Source: Xanthocytophaga agilis
GTDB lineage: Bacteria > Bacteroidota > Bacteroidia > Cytophagales > 172606-1
NCBI RefSeq assembly: GCF_030068605.1
Contig: NZ_JASJOU010000020.1
Coordinates: forward strand, 1 to 64,000
Direction of reading: 5' to 3'
DNA: 64,000 bases
Below, one piece after another: positions 36,656-46,028 of the stretch (positions are counted from its first letter, which is position 1; every line of letters starts with the position of its first letter). The notes beneath the pieces are model-generated. The model saw nothing but the letters and a program-made list of their open reading frames with translations, was not told the DNA's origin and did no database searches. A program made the translations under genes and the position numbers.

Positions 36656-36979
36656 CTATGGTAAATTTGAGTCAGTAAATAGCTTGATTATACCCATTTC
36701 AAAAATAATAGCTAGTATATAAAATATAAATTTTCCGAATTTTTTCTCAAACCAACTCATAATTAAGCCGAAAAAGAGGATAAAAACATTGAAATAGGAT
36801 AAAGTAAACAGAATCATTACTGAAAATGCAATTAGGGTATTAAACCCTGAAGAGCTGGTTTCAAAAATTGAAAAAGGATCAGTATGTAAAAGCTTTGTTA
36901 CTATAGATAGAAGAAAAAGAAAAGTTATACCAAAAGCTGCCACATCACAATATCTGAGAAATATCCGTTTGAATTTCAT
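36656..36979 (-). CDS. Small membrane protein
   Basis: 107 residues with three hydrophobic helices (about 10-29, 46-74 and 84-100) and a basic N-terminus (MKFKRIFLRY). No recognised family. It is one of four consecutive leftward genes for small membrane or membrane-associated proteins. Confidence 0.5.
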   Translation of the reverse strand: MKFKRIFLRYCDVAAFGITFLFLLSIVTKLLHTDPFSIFETSSSGFNTLIAFSVMILFTLSYFNVFILFFGLIMSWFEKKFGKFIFYILAIIFEMGIIKLFTDSNLP

Positions 36980-37209
36980 TCGTTCTGTTGTTTAAGGGTA
37001 AGTTTTCCATATGTATCAGCAAGGATTTTGCTTTTGCGACTCGACTTACCTCTTTATAGATTTTAACTCACCTCAAAATTGGAACAAGTTAAAAATGTTC
37101 GTAAGAATCTTCTCCTATTGATTCCTTTTCAAGGATAACTTTTAGCTCTTTTATTGAAGAAGGTTTAGTGCTAGTATAATTCTACCATTTCGCTAAGTAT
37201 TTTAATCCA

Positions 37210-37824
37210 TTACGACTCTTCTGAATCTATGGTGTGTGTTTCAGAGTCAACAGCTTGAGATGAAGAGTCATAGCCTATTGAGCTTCTTTGATTTCTACTG
37301 ATAAGATAGATTGTCAGTATTACTGTAATAACAGGATAACTAATTCCAGATAGCATCCAGCCAAATGATGACCCATTAAACCTCAGAATGGATGCTACTA
37401 CAATTATCGCTATATACCAGCCCCATTGTATCAGTGCAATACGAAAAGATTTAAGTTCAAACTCTTTTAATTCCTGATCATAATACCACAATGTCAGACT
37501 AAAAAGACAATAGTTTACATAAGCAGGAAAACTGCCGGAATAGGAATCTTTTATCAAAGAAAGAGCCTTAAAAAAAAGTATATCACTTACCCCAATTACC
37601 AATGCAGATACAAGCAACCATGTCAATTGGAAGGTAAATACATCATACAAAGAAGATCCTGTTAATTTATGCTCATACTTAAGCTGACGAGCCATTACAG
37701 GAGTGAAAAGCTGAGAAAAATAATAACATAAAAAAACAATAAGCACTGTTTTTAGAATAGGTAAAAGTATAGTCATTATCAGAACGATAATTCCAAGTCC
37801 AGGTGAGAAATTCATATCATCCAT
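37210..37824 (-). CDS. Multi-pass membrane protein, hypothetical
   Basis: 204 residues with about five membrane helices (10-33, 62-82, 90-110, 128-145 and 152-172). The C-terminal tail is Ser/Asp/Glu-rich and cytosolic. No motif identifies a transport or enzyme function. The upstream region (37825-38003) is AT-rich and gives space for an own promoter. Confidence 0.6.
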   Translation of the reverse strand: MDDMNFSPGLGIIVLIMTILLPILKTVLIVFLCYYFSQLFTPVMARQLKYEHKLTGSSLYDVFTFQLTWLLVSALVIGVSDILFFKALSLIKDSYSGSFPAYVNYCLFSLTLWYYDQELKEFELKSFRIALIQWGWYIAIIVVASILRFNGSSFGWMLSGISYPVITVILTIYLISRNQRSSIGYDSSSQAVDSETHTIDSEES

Positions 37825-38003
37825 AAGTTATATATAATTGTATCTGACAAACTCAAAGCTAAAAGTGATAAAGGCTCATATATAGAATGCTCTAGTATAT
37901 ATAGCCTTCTCTATTCGTTTAATGTAAAATTTAACCTTTTAATTAATACTAAATAACTTCAATGTATCCTTGATCTGTTATATATCAATGCTATGTTTTT
38001 TGA

Positions 38004-38042
38004 TTTTCCTGTCGTTCAGATTGGTGATAACGTCAACGGCAG
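38004..38042. repeat. Short GATAAC-type inverted repeat (copy 1)
   Basis: A GTCGTT...AACGGC dyad around TTGGTGATAACGTC, downstream of the 38055-38651 gene. It is related to copies at 38624, 43437 and 53950. Confidence 0.5.
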
Positions 38043-38054
38043 AAAAATATGAGA

Positions 38055-38651
38055 TTACTGAGCTTCTCCATCAGCAGATACATGTTTTCGCTTTTGGCTG
38101 ATACTATAAACTATTCCTGCTAGTAATCCAATCAGCCCGCCTGCATAACTGAAGTTGTGCATGGAACCAACTGCAATAAAACTTTTTTTGTCAACCAGGT
38201 TTTCTTCAGGGATCCACCAATTTATGTCTGTATCTGCCAAAAAAAGTCTACCGTATACAAGCCCAATAAGACCAGTTACAAATGCAATGAGTATGGTCAC
38301 ACTAATTGCTCCCATTGTGGCACGAAACATTTGTTTGTTGTTTTTGTGTACTAACCCAACAAGCCCAAGAATAAGTCCGATAAGTAATCCCATCCACCAG
38401 GTTGCCATAAAACCAACAACAGAAACTTCAATTCTTGGGGATGGGAATATAGCTTCTGTACCTAAGTCCATAAGCCCGAATTGATAGAACTTAAACTTTG
38501 TGTAATACTCAGGTGAAATTGTATACGTCAACTGGTCATGTAAAATGCCATAAAGTCCGCCAATTAGCGAGGCAATTACAACTATCAAAATAAGAGTCAG
38601 AAATTTCTTCAAAGTATTTTTTACTATCGTTGAGCTTGGGGATAACACCAA
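38055..38651 (-). CDS. Four-helix membrane protein, hypothetical
   Basis: 198 residues with four membrane helices (about 14-34, 76-98, 108-132 and 166-186) and glycine-rich loops. The N-terminal helix and the GLIGLLAGIVYSI end are typical of small integral membrane proteins annotated only as hypothetical. The 5' end overlaps a short GATAACACC repeat at 38624-38654. Confidence 0.6.
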   Translation of the reverse strand: MVLSPSSTIVKNTLKKFLTLILIVVIASLIGGLYGILHDQLTYTISPEYYTKFKFYQFGLMDLGTEAIFPSPRIEVSVVGFMATWWMGLLIGLILGLVGLVHKNNKQMFRATMGAISVTILIAFVTGLIGLVYGRLFLADTDINWWIPEENLVDKKSFIAVGSMHNFSYAGGLIGLLAGIVYSISQKRKHVSADGEAQ

Positions 38652-38654
38652 CGA
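38624..38654. repeat. Short GATAACACC inverted repeat (copy 2)
   Basis: ATCGTTG (38624-38630) and its complement CAACGAT enclose AGCTTGGGGATAACAC. It lies over the start of the membrane protein gene, so it may affect translation or mark a later start codon. Confidence 0.5.
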
Positions 38655-38706
38655 TGGGATAAAATGTGTAAAATGTTAAAAGGTCACCACAATGGACTAA
38701 AAGTTT

Positions 38707-39390
38707 CTACCTGAGCTTGTAGATGGCTTTTTCTAACCCATTGATATTGCCTGGATACCCTTCAAAATCATAGACGAATTCTCCTTTCTGATTAATTACA
38801 ATGGTTGTAGGGTAACTATTGATATCATATTGAGTGGCTATTTGCTCTGTCTGGGGGATAATGGCAAATCCAAAATCGCCTTTCTCTTGTACATATTTTT
38901 TTAATTTATCTGCCTTTTCCCGGGCAAAGGAAATGAACACAATAGTTGGGTCGTTCTTGTACTTCTCAGCTAGTCTTTTTAATTCAGGCATTTCTTCTAT
39001 ACAAAAAGGACACTTTATAAACCAAAAGTTCACTACTACTATCTTTCCTTTTAGCTGATCTGTAGAATAGGTTATGCCATTTATATCTGTTGTTATAAAT
39101 GAAGGGGCTTGCATATGATATTGTCTTTTGGGAGAATTAGATTCAAGCTTTTCTTTCTCCGGTTCGTTAATTCCTCTCAAAGATATTTCTGTGATTGACA
39201 ACCCACTGGCTTTATAGTCTCCCACAACGTATTGACCTGTTTTTAACTTGTCTCGAAATTCTTTTTTAGAAATGGACTTTCCATTACTATCTATAAAAAC
39301 AGTTGAGTTGTTTACTTTAGGTTTTTGAGCAGAAGATTCTACTATACTAATGCATATAACCAGAAGTGTTAGCAATGCTATTTTGTTCAT
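38707..39390 (-). CDS. TlpA-like periplasmic thioredoxin-family protein
   Basis: 227 residues: a signal peptide (about 1-21, cleaved after SSA), an N-terminal domain of about 70 residues, then a TlpA/ResA thioredoxin fold from about residue 92. The active site is WFIKCPFC (CxxC, Cys-Pro-Phe-Cys), followed by the cis-Pro loop SYPTTIVI. Proteins of this class reduce disulfides in the periplasm, often for cytochrome c maturation or stress repair. The CPFC centre differs from the more usual WCxPC. Monocistronic. Confidence 0.9.
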   Translation of the reverse strand: MNKIALLTLLVICISIVESSAQKPKVNNSTVFIDSNGKSISKKEFRDKLKTGQYVVGDYKASGLSITEISLRGINEPEKEKLESNSPKRQYHMQAPSFITTDINGITYSTDQLKGKIVVVNFWFIKCPFCIEEMPELKRLAEKYKNDPTIVFISFAREKADKLKKYVQEKGDFGFAIIPQTEQIATQYDINSYPTTIVINQKGEFVYDFEGYPGNINGLEKAIYKLR

Positions 39391-39674
39391 TTCCTATTTT
39401 GGTAGTTTACTATCTATTATATAAAACCTCTAAAATATAATAATTTATATGTTTTATAGTATATAATTTTTGTGTAAAACTTTGGTGTTTGTAAATTATA
39501 AATTAACATAGGTATAATAGAATATAATCTGTGCATTAATATATAATACAAAAATATAAAGTTTATACATGTTCACTTTATCTTTCATTTGTTATTAAAG
39601 TAACTTGTTCAAAACAAGGATTTTTATACATCAAATAACCCTTACAAAATTTATTCTTTCACTTTTACCAGTTA

Positions 39675-42600
39675 ATGACAATGAAAAAAAGTTTTTTAGG
39701 AATTTTGTTCTTTATGTTAACTATTTACAGCTATGCAACAGAATATTATGTTCGTCCAGATGGAAATGACAATAATGATGGCAAAACCAATACCTCAACT
39801 GGCGCTTTTAAAACAATAGCAAGAGCCACAACAGTAGTACCACAAGGAGCACATACTATTAATATAGCTTCGGGGACATATATAGAAACAACACACATGG
39901 CTGTTGCTCCAGGTGTATCTTTAAAAGGAGCAGGTGTTGATCAAACAATTATCAAACATGGTGATTTTGTCTGGTATAATGGAGCTATCCGCTTGTATAG
40001 CTCTAGCGTAACAGATGGGAATCAAACCCTAAGCGACTTTACAATGGATGGGATGAGTCAATCCAGTTTTGATGGTATTCGTATCGAAAATCGCAATAAT
40101 GTGAAAATATTTAATATCAAAATAGTTTCTTTTTATCAGGCAGCAATCGAAGTTTTATCTACGTACCAAAATAGTATTCATGATATTGAAATATATAATT
40201 TTGATATTAGAGAGTCTTCTCGTGAATCAGCGTATGTATCTTCTGAAGGAAATATTCGAATGAATGGATCTATGGATAGGGTCTTCATTCATGATGGAAC
40301 CATTTATCATCAAACAAATACTCCTGCATTAGGAGGATTTAATGCATCCGGATATGCGATTAAATTTGTACCATCTTTGCTATCAGATAATTCAACCTAT
40401 AATAAAAATGATTACATCAGCCATTCAAAAATCTTTAATGTAAAAGAATATGGTAAGCCTGCTGTTGAATGGACGGAGAGTAATGGACAGTTAAGATCTA
40501 AAAATAACCTAGGTGTTGAATTCTGGAGCATTGCCGGAGAAGAAGTAGAAATCTATAATTGTGACTTTACAACTCAGCTTTCACTAGAGTATGAACCTCC
40601 TGTATTAAAAGGAAGTTATTCTTTTTGGGTACATGATAATAGATTTGTTGTAGGTCGTGAACAGTCTCTTGAGATTGCAGCAAGTAATGCTATTATTGAA
40701 AAAAACACATTTGATTGTCGTAATACTACCAATGCATGGAATGTGTTGGGTGAATATAACCATAAATCACAGGGAGGAAGCAATATTCACGTACGTAAAA
40801 ATTATTTTTTACTGGGTGATCGCTCTCCTATAATCTGGTCATTAGAAAGTCCTGTAAATGGTGTGTATTTCTACAATAATACCATTACGGGTACTGGTAA
40901 CCCATCTATTTTTGAGATAAGACTTGCGCAAGGTACAGCAGTAAGCACAAATCTAAAGGCTATTAATAATGTTTTTGATCTATCCACAACAGGAACTTTC
41001 TCATTAATAAGTTATCAATCTAATAGTGCGAGTCTGCCACAACCTACCAATACTAATTTTATCTATAATCACTACAGTAAGCCAATAGCAAATATCCCTA
41101 CTGGTGCTGTAGTATCAAATAATTTACAAACTACTCCTGCTGTACTACATACCGGGGCATTGCCATTACCTTATTTATCTACAACAACAGGTAGTGCCTT
41201 AATAAATGCCGGAACCAGCACCTTGCCAACTAGTTATATAGCAATGACATATGCGGGTAGTTCACCTGATATAGGCGCTTTTGAATACAATGATGCATCT
41301 CCAAGTGATACTCAATCACCAAGTGTCCCTACTAATCTGAGTGTAGTAAGCAAAACCGAAACGACTGTAAACTTGTCCTGGACAGCGTCAACAGATAATG
41401 TAGGTGTGACTGGATATGATATTTACAACGGATCTGTAGTGGTAGGAACTAGTAATACTACTTCTTATACAGTTTCAGGATTAACAGCAAATACAACGTA
41501 TAGCTTTACCGTAAAAGCCAAAGATGCAGCTAATAATGTTTCTGCTGCCAGCACAGCTTTAGCGGTTACTACCACATCTGGCACCCCTTCAGTAAGTAAC
41601 GGATTATCAGGCGAAATGTATTCACAATTTGGTGTTTCTGTTGCAGATGGCAGATCTAAGATTAGCGGACAAACTCCTTTATATACTTTCTCTTCTACAC
41701 TTGTTGACTATCCAAATGGAACAGCTACTGTAACTCAACTGGATAGTTCATGGAGAAGCTTCCTTGGGGTGGATGGACCTACTGCACCTTTACAAGAGGT
41801 ACAAACTTCTACGATCCGTCTTTCAGGATACATACAGATTAAAGCAGAAAACGATGTGCTTGCAGGAAACAACACTATTGAAGTAGACTTTTTGTTAGCT
41901 ACTCAGGGACTGGCTGCATTAACCATCAATGGAAGCCAGGTTATTATCAATGAAGCCAACTGGACGTTTTCATCAGCTTCAGCTCGTGTGAGTTTCCCAT
42001 CAGCAGGATTTTATCCAATAGAAGTTTTCAATACCATCCCCTGGAATCATGCTGCTGTTGAGTTGTACAGCAGTATTGCAGGAACACAGAACCCAGGACG
42101 TGGCACTACTCAGGCTCCTTATCTTGTACCTCAAGCAGTTCTCTTTAAGAGTCTACCAGCAGTGGATACTCAAGCACCTAGCGTTCCTACAAACGTAACT
42201 GCATCTGCTATTACAGGAACAAGCTTTACATTATCCTGGAACGCATCTATTGACAATGTTGGAGTAAGTAGTTATGAAGTATTTCGTAATGGTATCTCAA
42301 TAGGTACAACTTCCTCTACTACCTTTACTCTAACTGGTTTAGCTTCTGGTACAAGTTATGTAATGACAGTAAAGGCCAAAGATGCAGCTAATAATGTTTC
42401 TGCTGCCAGCACAGCCTTAACTGTTACTACACTTTCTAATGGATTATCAGGCGAAATGTATTCGCAATTTGGTGTTTCTGTTGCAGATGGCAGATCTAAG
42501 ATTAGCGGACAAACTCCTTTATATACTTTCTCTTCTACACTTGTTGACTATCCAAATGGAACAGCCACTGTAACTCAACTGGATAGTTCATGGAGAAGCT

Positions 42601-43280
42601 TCCTTGGGGTGGATGGACCTACTGCACCTTTACAAGAGGTACAAACTTCTACGATCCGTCTTTCAGGATACATACAGATTAAAGCAGAAAACGATGTGCT
42701 TGCAGGAAACAACACTATTGAAGTAGACTTTTTGTTAGCTACTCAGGGACTGGCTGCATTAACCATCAATGGAAGCCAGGTTATTATCAATGAAGCCAAC
42801 TGGACGTTTTCATCAGCTTCAGCTCGTGTGAGTTTCCCATCAGCAGGATTTTATCCAATAGAAGTTTTCAATACTATTCCCTGGAATCATGCTGCTGTTG
42901 AGTTGTACAGCAGTATTGCAGGAACACAGAACCCAGGACGTGGCACTACTCAGGCTCCTTATCTTATACCGCAAACGATTCTCTTTAAGAATCTGCCAGC
43001 AGCTCGTAAAAGTTTAGAGAATGGTGATGTTAGTAAAAACTCTCTAACGGTATATCCGAACCCTACTTCTAATAAGTCACTATCTATTGTGTATGGCAAC
43101 AAGAATAACCCTGTAGTAATCAAAATTGTTGATTTAACAGGAAGAGTCGTATACAACACTACGTCTTCACTACTTAATGGCACAACGGATATATCATTGG
43201 AGGGAATTAAAGCTGGAGTTTATATACTTTCTGTACAAGAAAATGGTACGATAAGCCAGCAAAAAATAGTAATTCAGTAA
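39675..43280 (+). CDS. Large T9SS-secreted protein: beta-helix, two FN3 and two duplicated domains
   Basis: 1201 residues. Signal peptide 1-21. Residues 24 to about 540 are a right-handed parallel beta-helix of the pectate-lyase or polysaccharide-binding type (EYYVRPDGNDNNDGKTNTS is the DUF1565-like start). Fibronectin III domains lie at about 545-635 and 830-918. Two near-identical ~188-residue domains (NGLSGEMYSQFGVSVADGR...) lie at 641-828 and 921-1109. Residues 1120-1201 form a type A T9SS sorting domain (VYPNP, then GVYILSVQENG). The protein is exported by the type IX system and attached to or released from the surface, probably to bind or cleave polysaccharide. No catalytic triad is evident. 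Confidence 0.88.
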   Translation: MTMKKSFLGILFFMLTIYSYATEYYVRPDGNDNNDGKTNTSTGAFKTIARATTVVPQGAHTINIASGTYIETTHMAVAPGVSLKGAGVDQTIIKHGDFVWYNGAIRLYSSSVTDGNQTLSDFTMDGMSQSSFDGIRIENRNNVKIFNIKIVSFYQAAIEVLSTYQNSIHDIEIYNFDIRESSRESAYVSSEGNIRMNGSMDRVFIHDGTIYHQTNTPALGGFNASGYAIKFVPSLLSDNSTYNKNDYISHSKIFNVKEYGKPAVEWTESNGQLRSKNNLGVEFWSIAGEEVEIYNCDFTTQLSLEYEPPVLKGSYSFWVHDNRFVVGREQSLEIAASNAIIEKNTFDCRNTTNAWNVLGEYNHKSQGGSNIHVRKNYFLLGDRSPIIWSLESPVNGVYFYNNTITGTGNPSIFEIRLAQGTAVSTNLKAINNVFDLSTTGTFSLISYQSNSASLPQPTNTNFIYNHYSKPIANIPTGAVVSNNLQTTPAVLHTGALPLPYLSTTTGSALINAGTSTLPTSYIAMTYAGSSPDIGAFEYNDASPSDTQSPSVPTNLSVVSKTETTVNLSWTASTDNVGVTGYDIYNGSVVVGTSNTTSYTVSGLTANTTYSFTVKAKDAANNVSAASTALAVTTTSGTPSVSNGLSGEMYSQFGVSVADGRSKISGQTPLYTFSSTLVDYPNGTATVTQLDSSWRSFLGVDGPTAPLQEVQTSTIRLSGYIQIKAENDVLAGNNTIEVDFLLATQGLAALTINGSQVIINEANWTFSSASARVSFPSAGFYPIEVFNTIPWNHAAVELYSSIAGTQNPGRGTTQAPYLVPQAVLFKSLPAVDTQAPSVPTNVTASAITGTSFTLSWNASIDNVGVSSYEVFRNGISIGTTSSTTFTLTGLASGTSYVMTVKAKDAANNVSAASTALTVTTLSNGLSGEMYSQFGVSVADGRSKISGQTPLYTFSSTLVDYPNGTATVTQLDSSWRSFLGVDGPTAPLQEVQTSTIRLSGYIQIKAENDVLAGNNTIEVDFLLATQGLAALTINGSQVIINEANWTFSSASARVSFPSAGFYPIEVFNTIPWNHAAVELYSSIAGTQNPGRGTTQAPYLIPQTILFKNLPAARKSLENGDVSKNSLTVYPNPTSNKSLSIVYGNKNNPVVIKIVDLTGRVVYNTTSSLLNGTTDISLEGIKAGVYILSVQENGTISQQKIVIQ
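41601..42966. repeat. Intragenic duplication, ~526 bp, offset 840 bp
   Basis: 41601-42126 and 42441-42966 differ at only a few positions, several of them synonymous, so they share recent ancestry or gene conversion. Together with the flanking FN3 segment (offset 858 because of an 18-nt linker) this is a duplicated FN3 plus domain unit. Confidence 0.9.
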
Positions 43281-43307
43281 TGAATAACATGAGTCATCCC
43301 GAATTTT

Positions 43308-43332
43308 GCCCGTCCGTAAGGTCGGGCATTTT
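43308..43332 (+). terminator. Rho-independent terminator
   Basis: Stem GCCCG / CGGGC with further inner CC/GG pairing, followed by ATTTTTATT. It lies about 30 nt after the stop of the T9SS protein. Confidence 0.75.
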
Positions 43333-43436
43333 TATTGGCAATCAGTGGAAAATGAGTTATAGAAAAAGGGTCTAAAAAGCAATAAGCCTTCTAAAAAAAG
43401 AGCTTGTAAGGCATCGAATCTTTCCAACTTATTTGT

Positions 43437-43476
43437 CTCCTGTCGTTGGCGTTATCACTAACGGCGGGAGACAAAT
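43437..43476. repeat. Inverted repeat with GGCGTTATCAC core (copy 3)
   Basis: TTTGTCTCC and its near-complement GGGAGACAAA enclose GTCGTTGGCGTTATCACTAACGG, between the convergent T9SS protein and serine hydrolase genes. It belongs to the GATAAC repeat family and could also serve as a terminator for either gene. Confidence 0.55.
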
Positions 43477-43502
43477 AAAGACAAACGAAAGCTTGTACAA
43501 GT

Positions 43503-45014
43503 CTACTTTTTATCCGGTAATAACTCTGCCAATGCTCGTTCAGCCCCTTTATTTTTCGGGTTTAGTTCTAGTGATTTATGGTACATCAGAATAGATTCTT
43601 GCCGTCGTCCAACGGCTTTTAACACTTGGGCGTAACTATCGTAAACGTTCCAGCTAGAAGGATACAAAATCGTATTTAATCGCAAGACTTCCAAGCCTGC
43701 CGGTTGATACCCAGTATAGAACAGTTGGAGTCCCTGCCGATTCATCTCTTGTTCATTCAGATAATAATGCGCTGTATCGGTTTTATGTATGTTGAGTTTA
43801 GCCAGAGCCTCTTCAGCATTGGTCTTGAACAGCGTTCGGGTATATAGGTTTGCCAGAGATTGTTTGTTCCCTGTCGGAGAGCCACCATTTAACACCTCAA
43901 ACAAATAAACCCCAATAGGATGAGTGCCACGATGCGTTACATTGTTGAGCAGAATCACCGTTTGGTCTTTGGTGATATTACGTAAAAACAGCGTAACAGC
44001 TCCAGGCATACCTCCACTATGAAAAACTACTTTACCATATGTTGTATCTTTTAAAATCATCCAACCCAGCCCATAATAAGCGTCCGTTTTCCCCCAACCG
44101 GCTGTGGCTAGCTCCTGATTAGCGAGTCGGGTGGGTGTCAAGGCTTCCTGTAAGGTGGAAGGCTTGAGTAATTTAGAATCATACAGCGCCCGATCAAATA
44201 AGAGCAAGTCGCTGGTAGTACTAATCACATTGCCCGGCCCGATTATTCCACCCAAGTTATACAACTCAATTCGGTTGTGGGGTAGTGAATCAACCCGATA
44301 CCGAATCCAGGGAGCATAGGAAGGATAATCATATCCTTTCACCCGATGCGAGTCTGCCACCTTCAGAAGTGGAGTATTGACATAGGTATGTCTCATACCC
44401 GCTGGTTGAAATATGTACTTGGTCAGGTAGGACGGAAAGGAAATACCACTCACCTTTTCCACGATTAAAGCCAGCAAACCATAGCCACTGTTGGAATAAC
44501 TCCACTTCTCTCCGGGTTTAGATAGAATGGCTTTATCATCCTGATTAATGGCAGGCACTAAATCAGCAATGGTAAATTGTTTAGCAGTGTCGGCCGCATA
44601 GGGTTTTTCCAACATTTGAAAGTCGGTTAATCCGGACGTATGAGAAAGTAAATGCCGAATGGTTATATCCGAATACCTGAAAGTGGGAAGATACGTTTTC
44701 ACTGGATCATCCAGCTTGAGTTTTCCTTTCTGCTTCAACTGAAGAATAGCCACCGAGGTAAATAGTTTAGAGACTGAGGCTAATTGAAAAGCAGAGTGCT
44801 CATCCACAGGCACGTGATTTCTCACATCCGCCAACCCTAGTGACTTCTGGTAGATGATGGCTCCTTTTTGGGCGATCAGAATATTACCCGAAAGCTCATA
44901 ATTAGCAAATTGTCTTGCTACTAAGCTATCAATCTGTTGCAGATCAGGCTGAGCACAGAGCGTATTTGCATACATAAAACAAGTAAAGGTCAGTAGATAA
45001 ATCAATGTTTTCAT
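43503..45014 (-). CDS. Serine hydrolase, beta-lactamase class C family, with a C-terminal TPR-like domain
   Basis: 503 residues from ATG 45014 (signal peptide MKTLIYLLTFTCFMYANTLCAQ). The upstream frame to 45098 lacks a signal and is rejected. Catalytic motifs: SxxK in LASVSKLF, YxN in YSNSGYG and the HSGG (KTG-like) box. After about residue 395 the sequence changes to helix-turn-helix segments with PSSWNVYDSYAQVL and LYHKSLELNPKNKGAERAL, a tetratricopeptide-like pattern often fused to such enzymes. Likely a periplasmic peptidase or esterase. There is no lipobox. Confidence 0.9.
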   Translation of the reverse strand: MKTLIYLLTFTCFMYANTLCAQPDLQQIDSLVARQFANYELSGNILIAQKGAIIYQKSLGLADVRNHVPVDEHSAFQLASVSKLFTSVAILQLKQKGKLKLDDPVKTYLPTFRYSDITIRHLLSHTSGLTDFQMLEKPYAADTAKQFTIADLVPAINQDDKAILSKPGEKWSYSNSGYGLLALIVEKVSGISFPSYLTKYIFQPAGMRHTYVNTPLLKVADSHRVKGYDYPSYAPWIRYRVDSLPHNRIELYNLGGIIGPGNVISTTSDLLLFDRALYDSKLLKPSTLQEALTPTRLANQELATAGWGKTDAYYGLGWMILKDTTYGKVVFHSGGMPGAVTLFLRNITKDQTVILLNNVTHRGTHPIGVYLFEVLNGGSPTGNKQSLANLYTRTLFKTNAEEALAKLNIHKTDTAHYYLNEQEMNRQGLQLFYTGYQPAGLEVLRLNTILYPSSWNVYDSYAQVLKAVGRRQESILMYHKSLELNPKNKGAERALAELLPDKK

Positions 45015-45119
45015 AAGGTAGTGATATAGTACGAAATATTTCGTAGATTTTCTCAACAAGGCTTGTGCCATAACTGAAAACAGGGCTTTATTTATCATTA
45101 AGGCTTACTATTACTCTTA

Positions 45120-45143
45120 CACGTGTTCAGATTCGAACACGTG
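45120..45143. repeat. Palindrome CACGTGTTC...GAACACGTG
   Basis: Perfect 9-nt arms at 45120-45128 and 45135-45143, 106 bp upstream of the serine hydrolase start. It could be an operator for that gene, a transcription terminator for the ABC operon, or both. Confidence 0.45.
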
Positions 45144-45147
45144 GTAT

Positions 45148-45309
45148 TCATTTCTGAACAGCTACTAAAGATTTGTTAGAGTCCTGAATAGCAAAATGCC
45201 TGTTGCCCCAGGGTTCATCCCGAATGTCAATTTTGATGGGAAAGCCTTTTTCTTTATTTCCTGATATTGATAATACAAAGTTCAGGGAAACTACAGGAGT
45301 TTGTTTTGG
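45148..45309 (-). pseudogene. VOC family (glyoxalase-like) C-terminal fragment
   Basis: The minus strand encodes GFPIKIDIRDEPWGNRHFAIQD, then about ten residues and a stop. D/E-PWGxRHFxIxD is the signature end of glyoxalase/bleomycin-resistance (VOC) proteins. The open frame begins abruptly at 45309 with no start or N-terminal half. It is a remnant left between the ABC operon and the serine hydrolase gene. Confidence 0.7.
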
Positions 45310-45319
45310 TCAAGAGTTA

Positions 45320-46024
45320 TTAATTATTTAACACCTGGACAATTCTTCCATCAGCCATTTCAATGGTGCGTTGGCTGGCCTTGGCAAAGTCGTTATCGTG
45401 GGTTACAGCGACAATCGTTTGCCCAAATTCCTCAGACAATTGTCTGAACATATCCAACACGATTGCAGTATTTTTGCTGTCCAGATTGCCAGTCGGTTCA
45501 TCTCCCATAACAATCGCCGGATCATTGATTAAAGCCCGGGCAATAGCTACTCGCTGTTGCTGTCCACCCGATAGCTTGGAGGCGTCTTTTAGTGCCTGAT
45601 CGGCAATACCCAACATGCGTAGTTTGTCATAGGCTTTGGCTTCAATTTCCGGATAGGATAATCTGCCCAGTTTCAATGCCGGAATCATCACATTTTTCAG
45701 ACAGGAAAATTCGGGCAGCAAGTAGTGAAACTGAAAGACAAACCCAATCGATTGATTGCGGATTTGGGCGAGAGTATCCAGCTTCTGCCCCGTAACCTTT
45801 TGCTGCTGGATATATAGCTCTCCACTGTAATTAGTATCCATTGTACTGAGGCAATACAACAGTGTGGATTTGCCACTGCCACTCTTACCAACAATAGTAA
45901 CAAACTCTCCGGTGTGTATCTCAAAAGAGATATCGTCCAATACCTTAAACCGAACCGGATCGTGAAAGTATTTTTCTAAAGACCGAGTGGCTAACACTAC
46001 ATTATTTTTCATTGGCTGATACAT
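45320..46024 (-). CDS. ABC transporter ATP-binding protein (LolD/MacB type)
   Basis: 234 residues with all ABC motifs: Walker A GKSGSGKST, Q-loop FQFHYLLPEF, signature LSGGQQQR, Walker B IVMGDEPTGNLD, and the switch His in VTHDNDF. It starts 4 nt after the permease stop (a second ATG at 46012 is also possible). It is the last gene of the export operon and powers the FtsX-type permease next to it. Complexes of this kind move lipoproteins, peptides or drugs out of the inner membrane. Confidence 0.95.
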   Translation of the reverse strand: MYQPMKNNVVLATRSLEKYFHDPVRFKVLDDISFEIHTGEFVTIVGKSGSGKSTLLYCLSTMDTNYSGELYIQQQKVTGQKLDTLAQIRNQSIGFVFQFHYLLPEFSCLKNVMIPALKLGRLSYPEIEAKAYDKLRMLGIADQALKDASKLSGGQQQRVAIARALINDPAIVMGDEPTGNLDSKNTAIVLDMFRQLSEEFGQTIVAVTHDNDFAKASQRTIEMADGRIVQVLNN

Positions 46025-46028
46025 AGTA

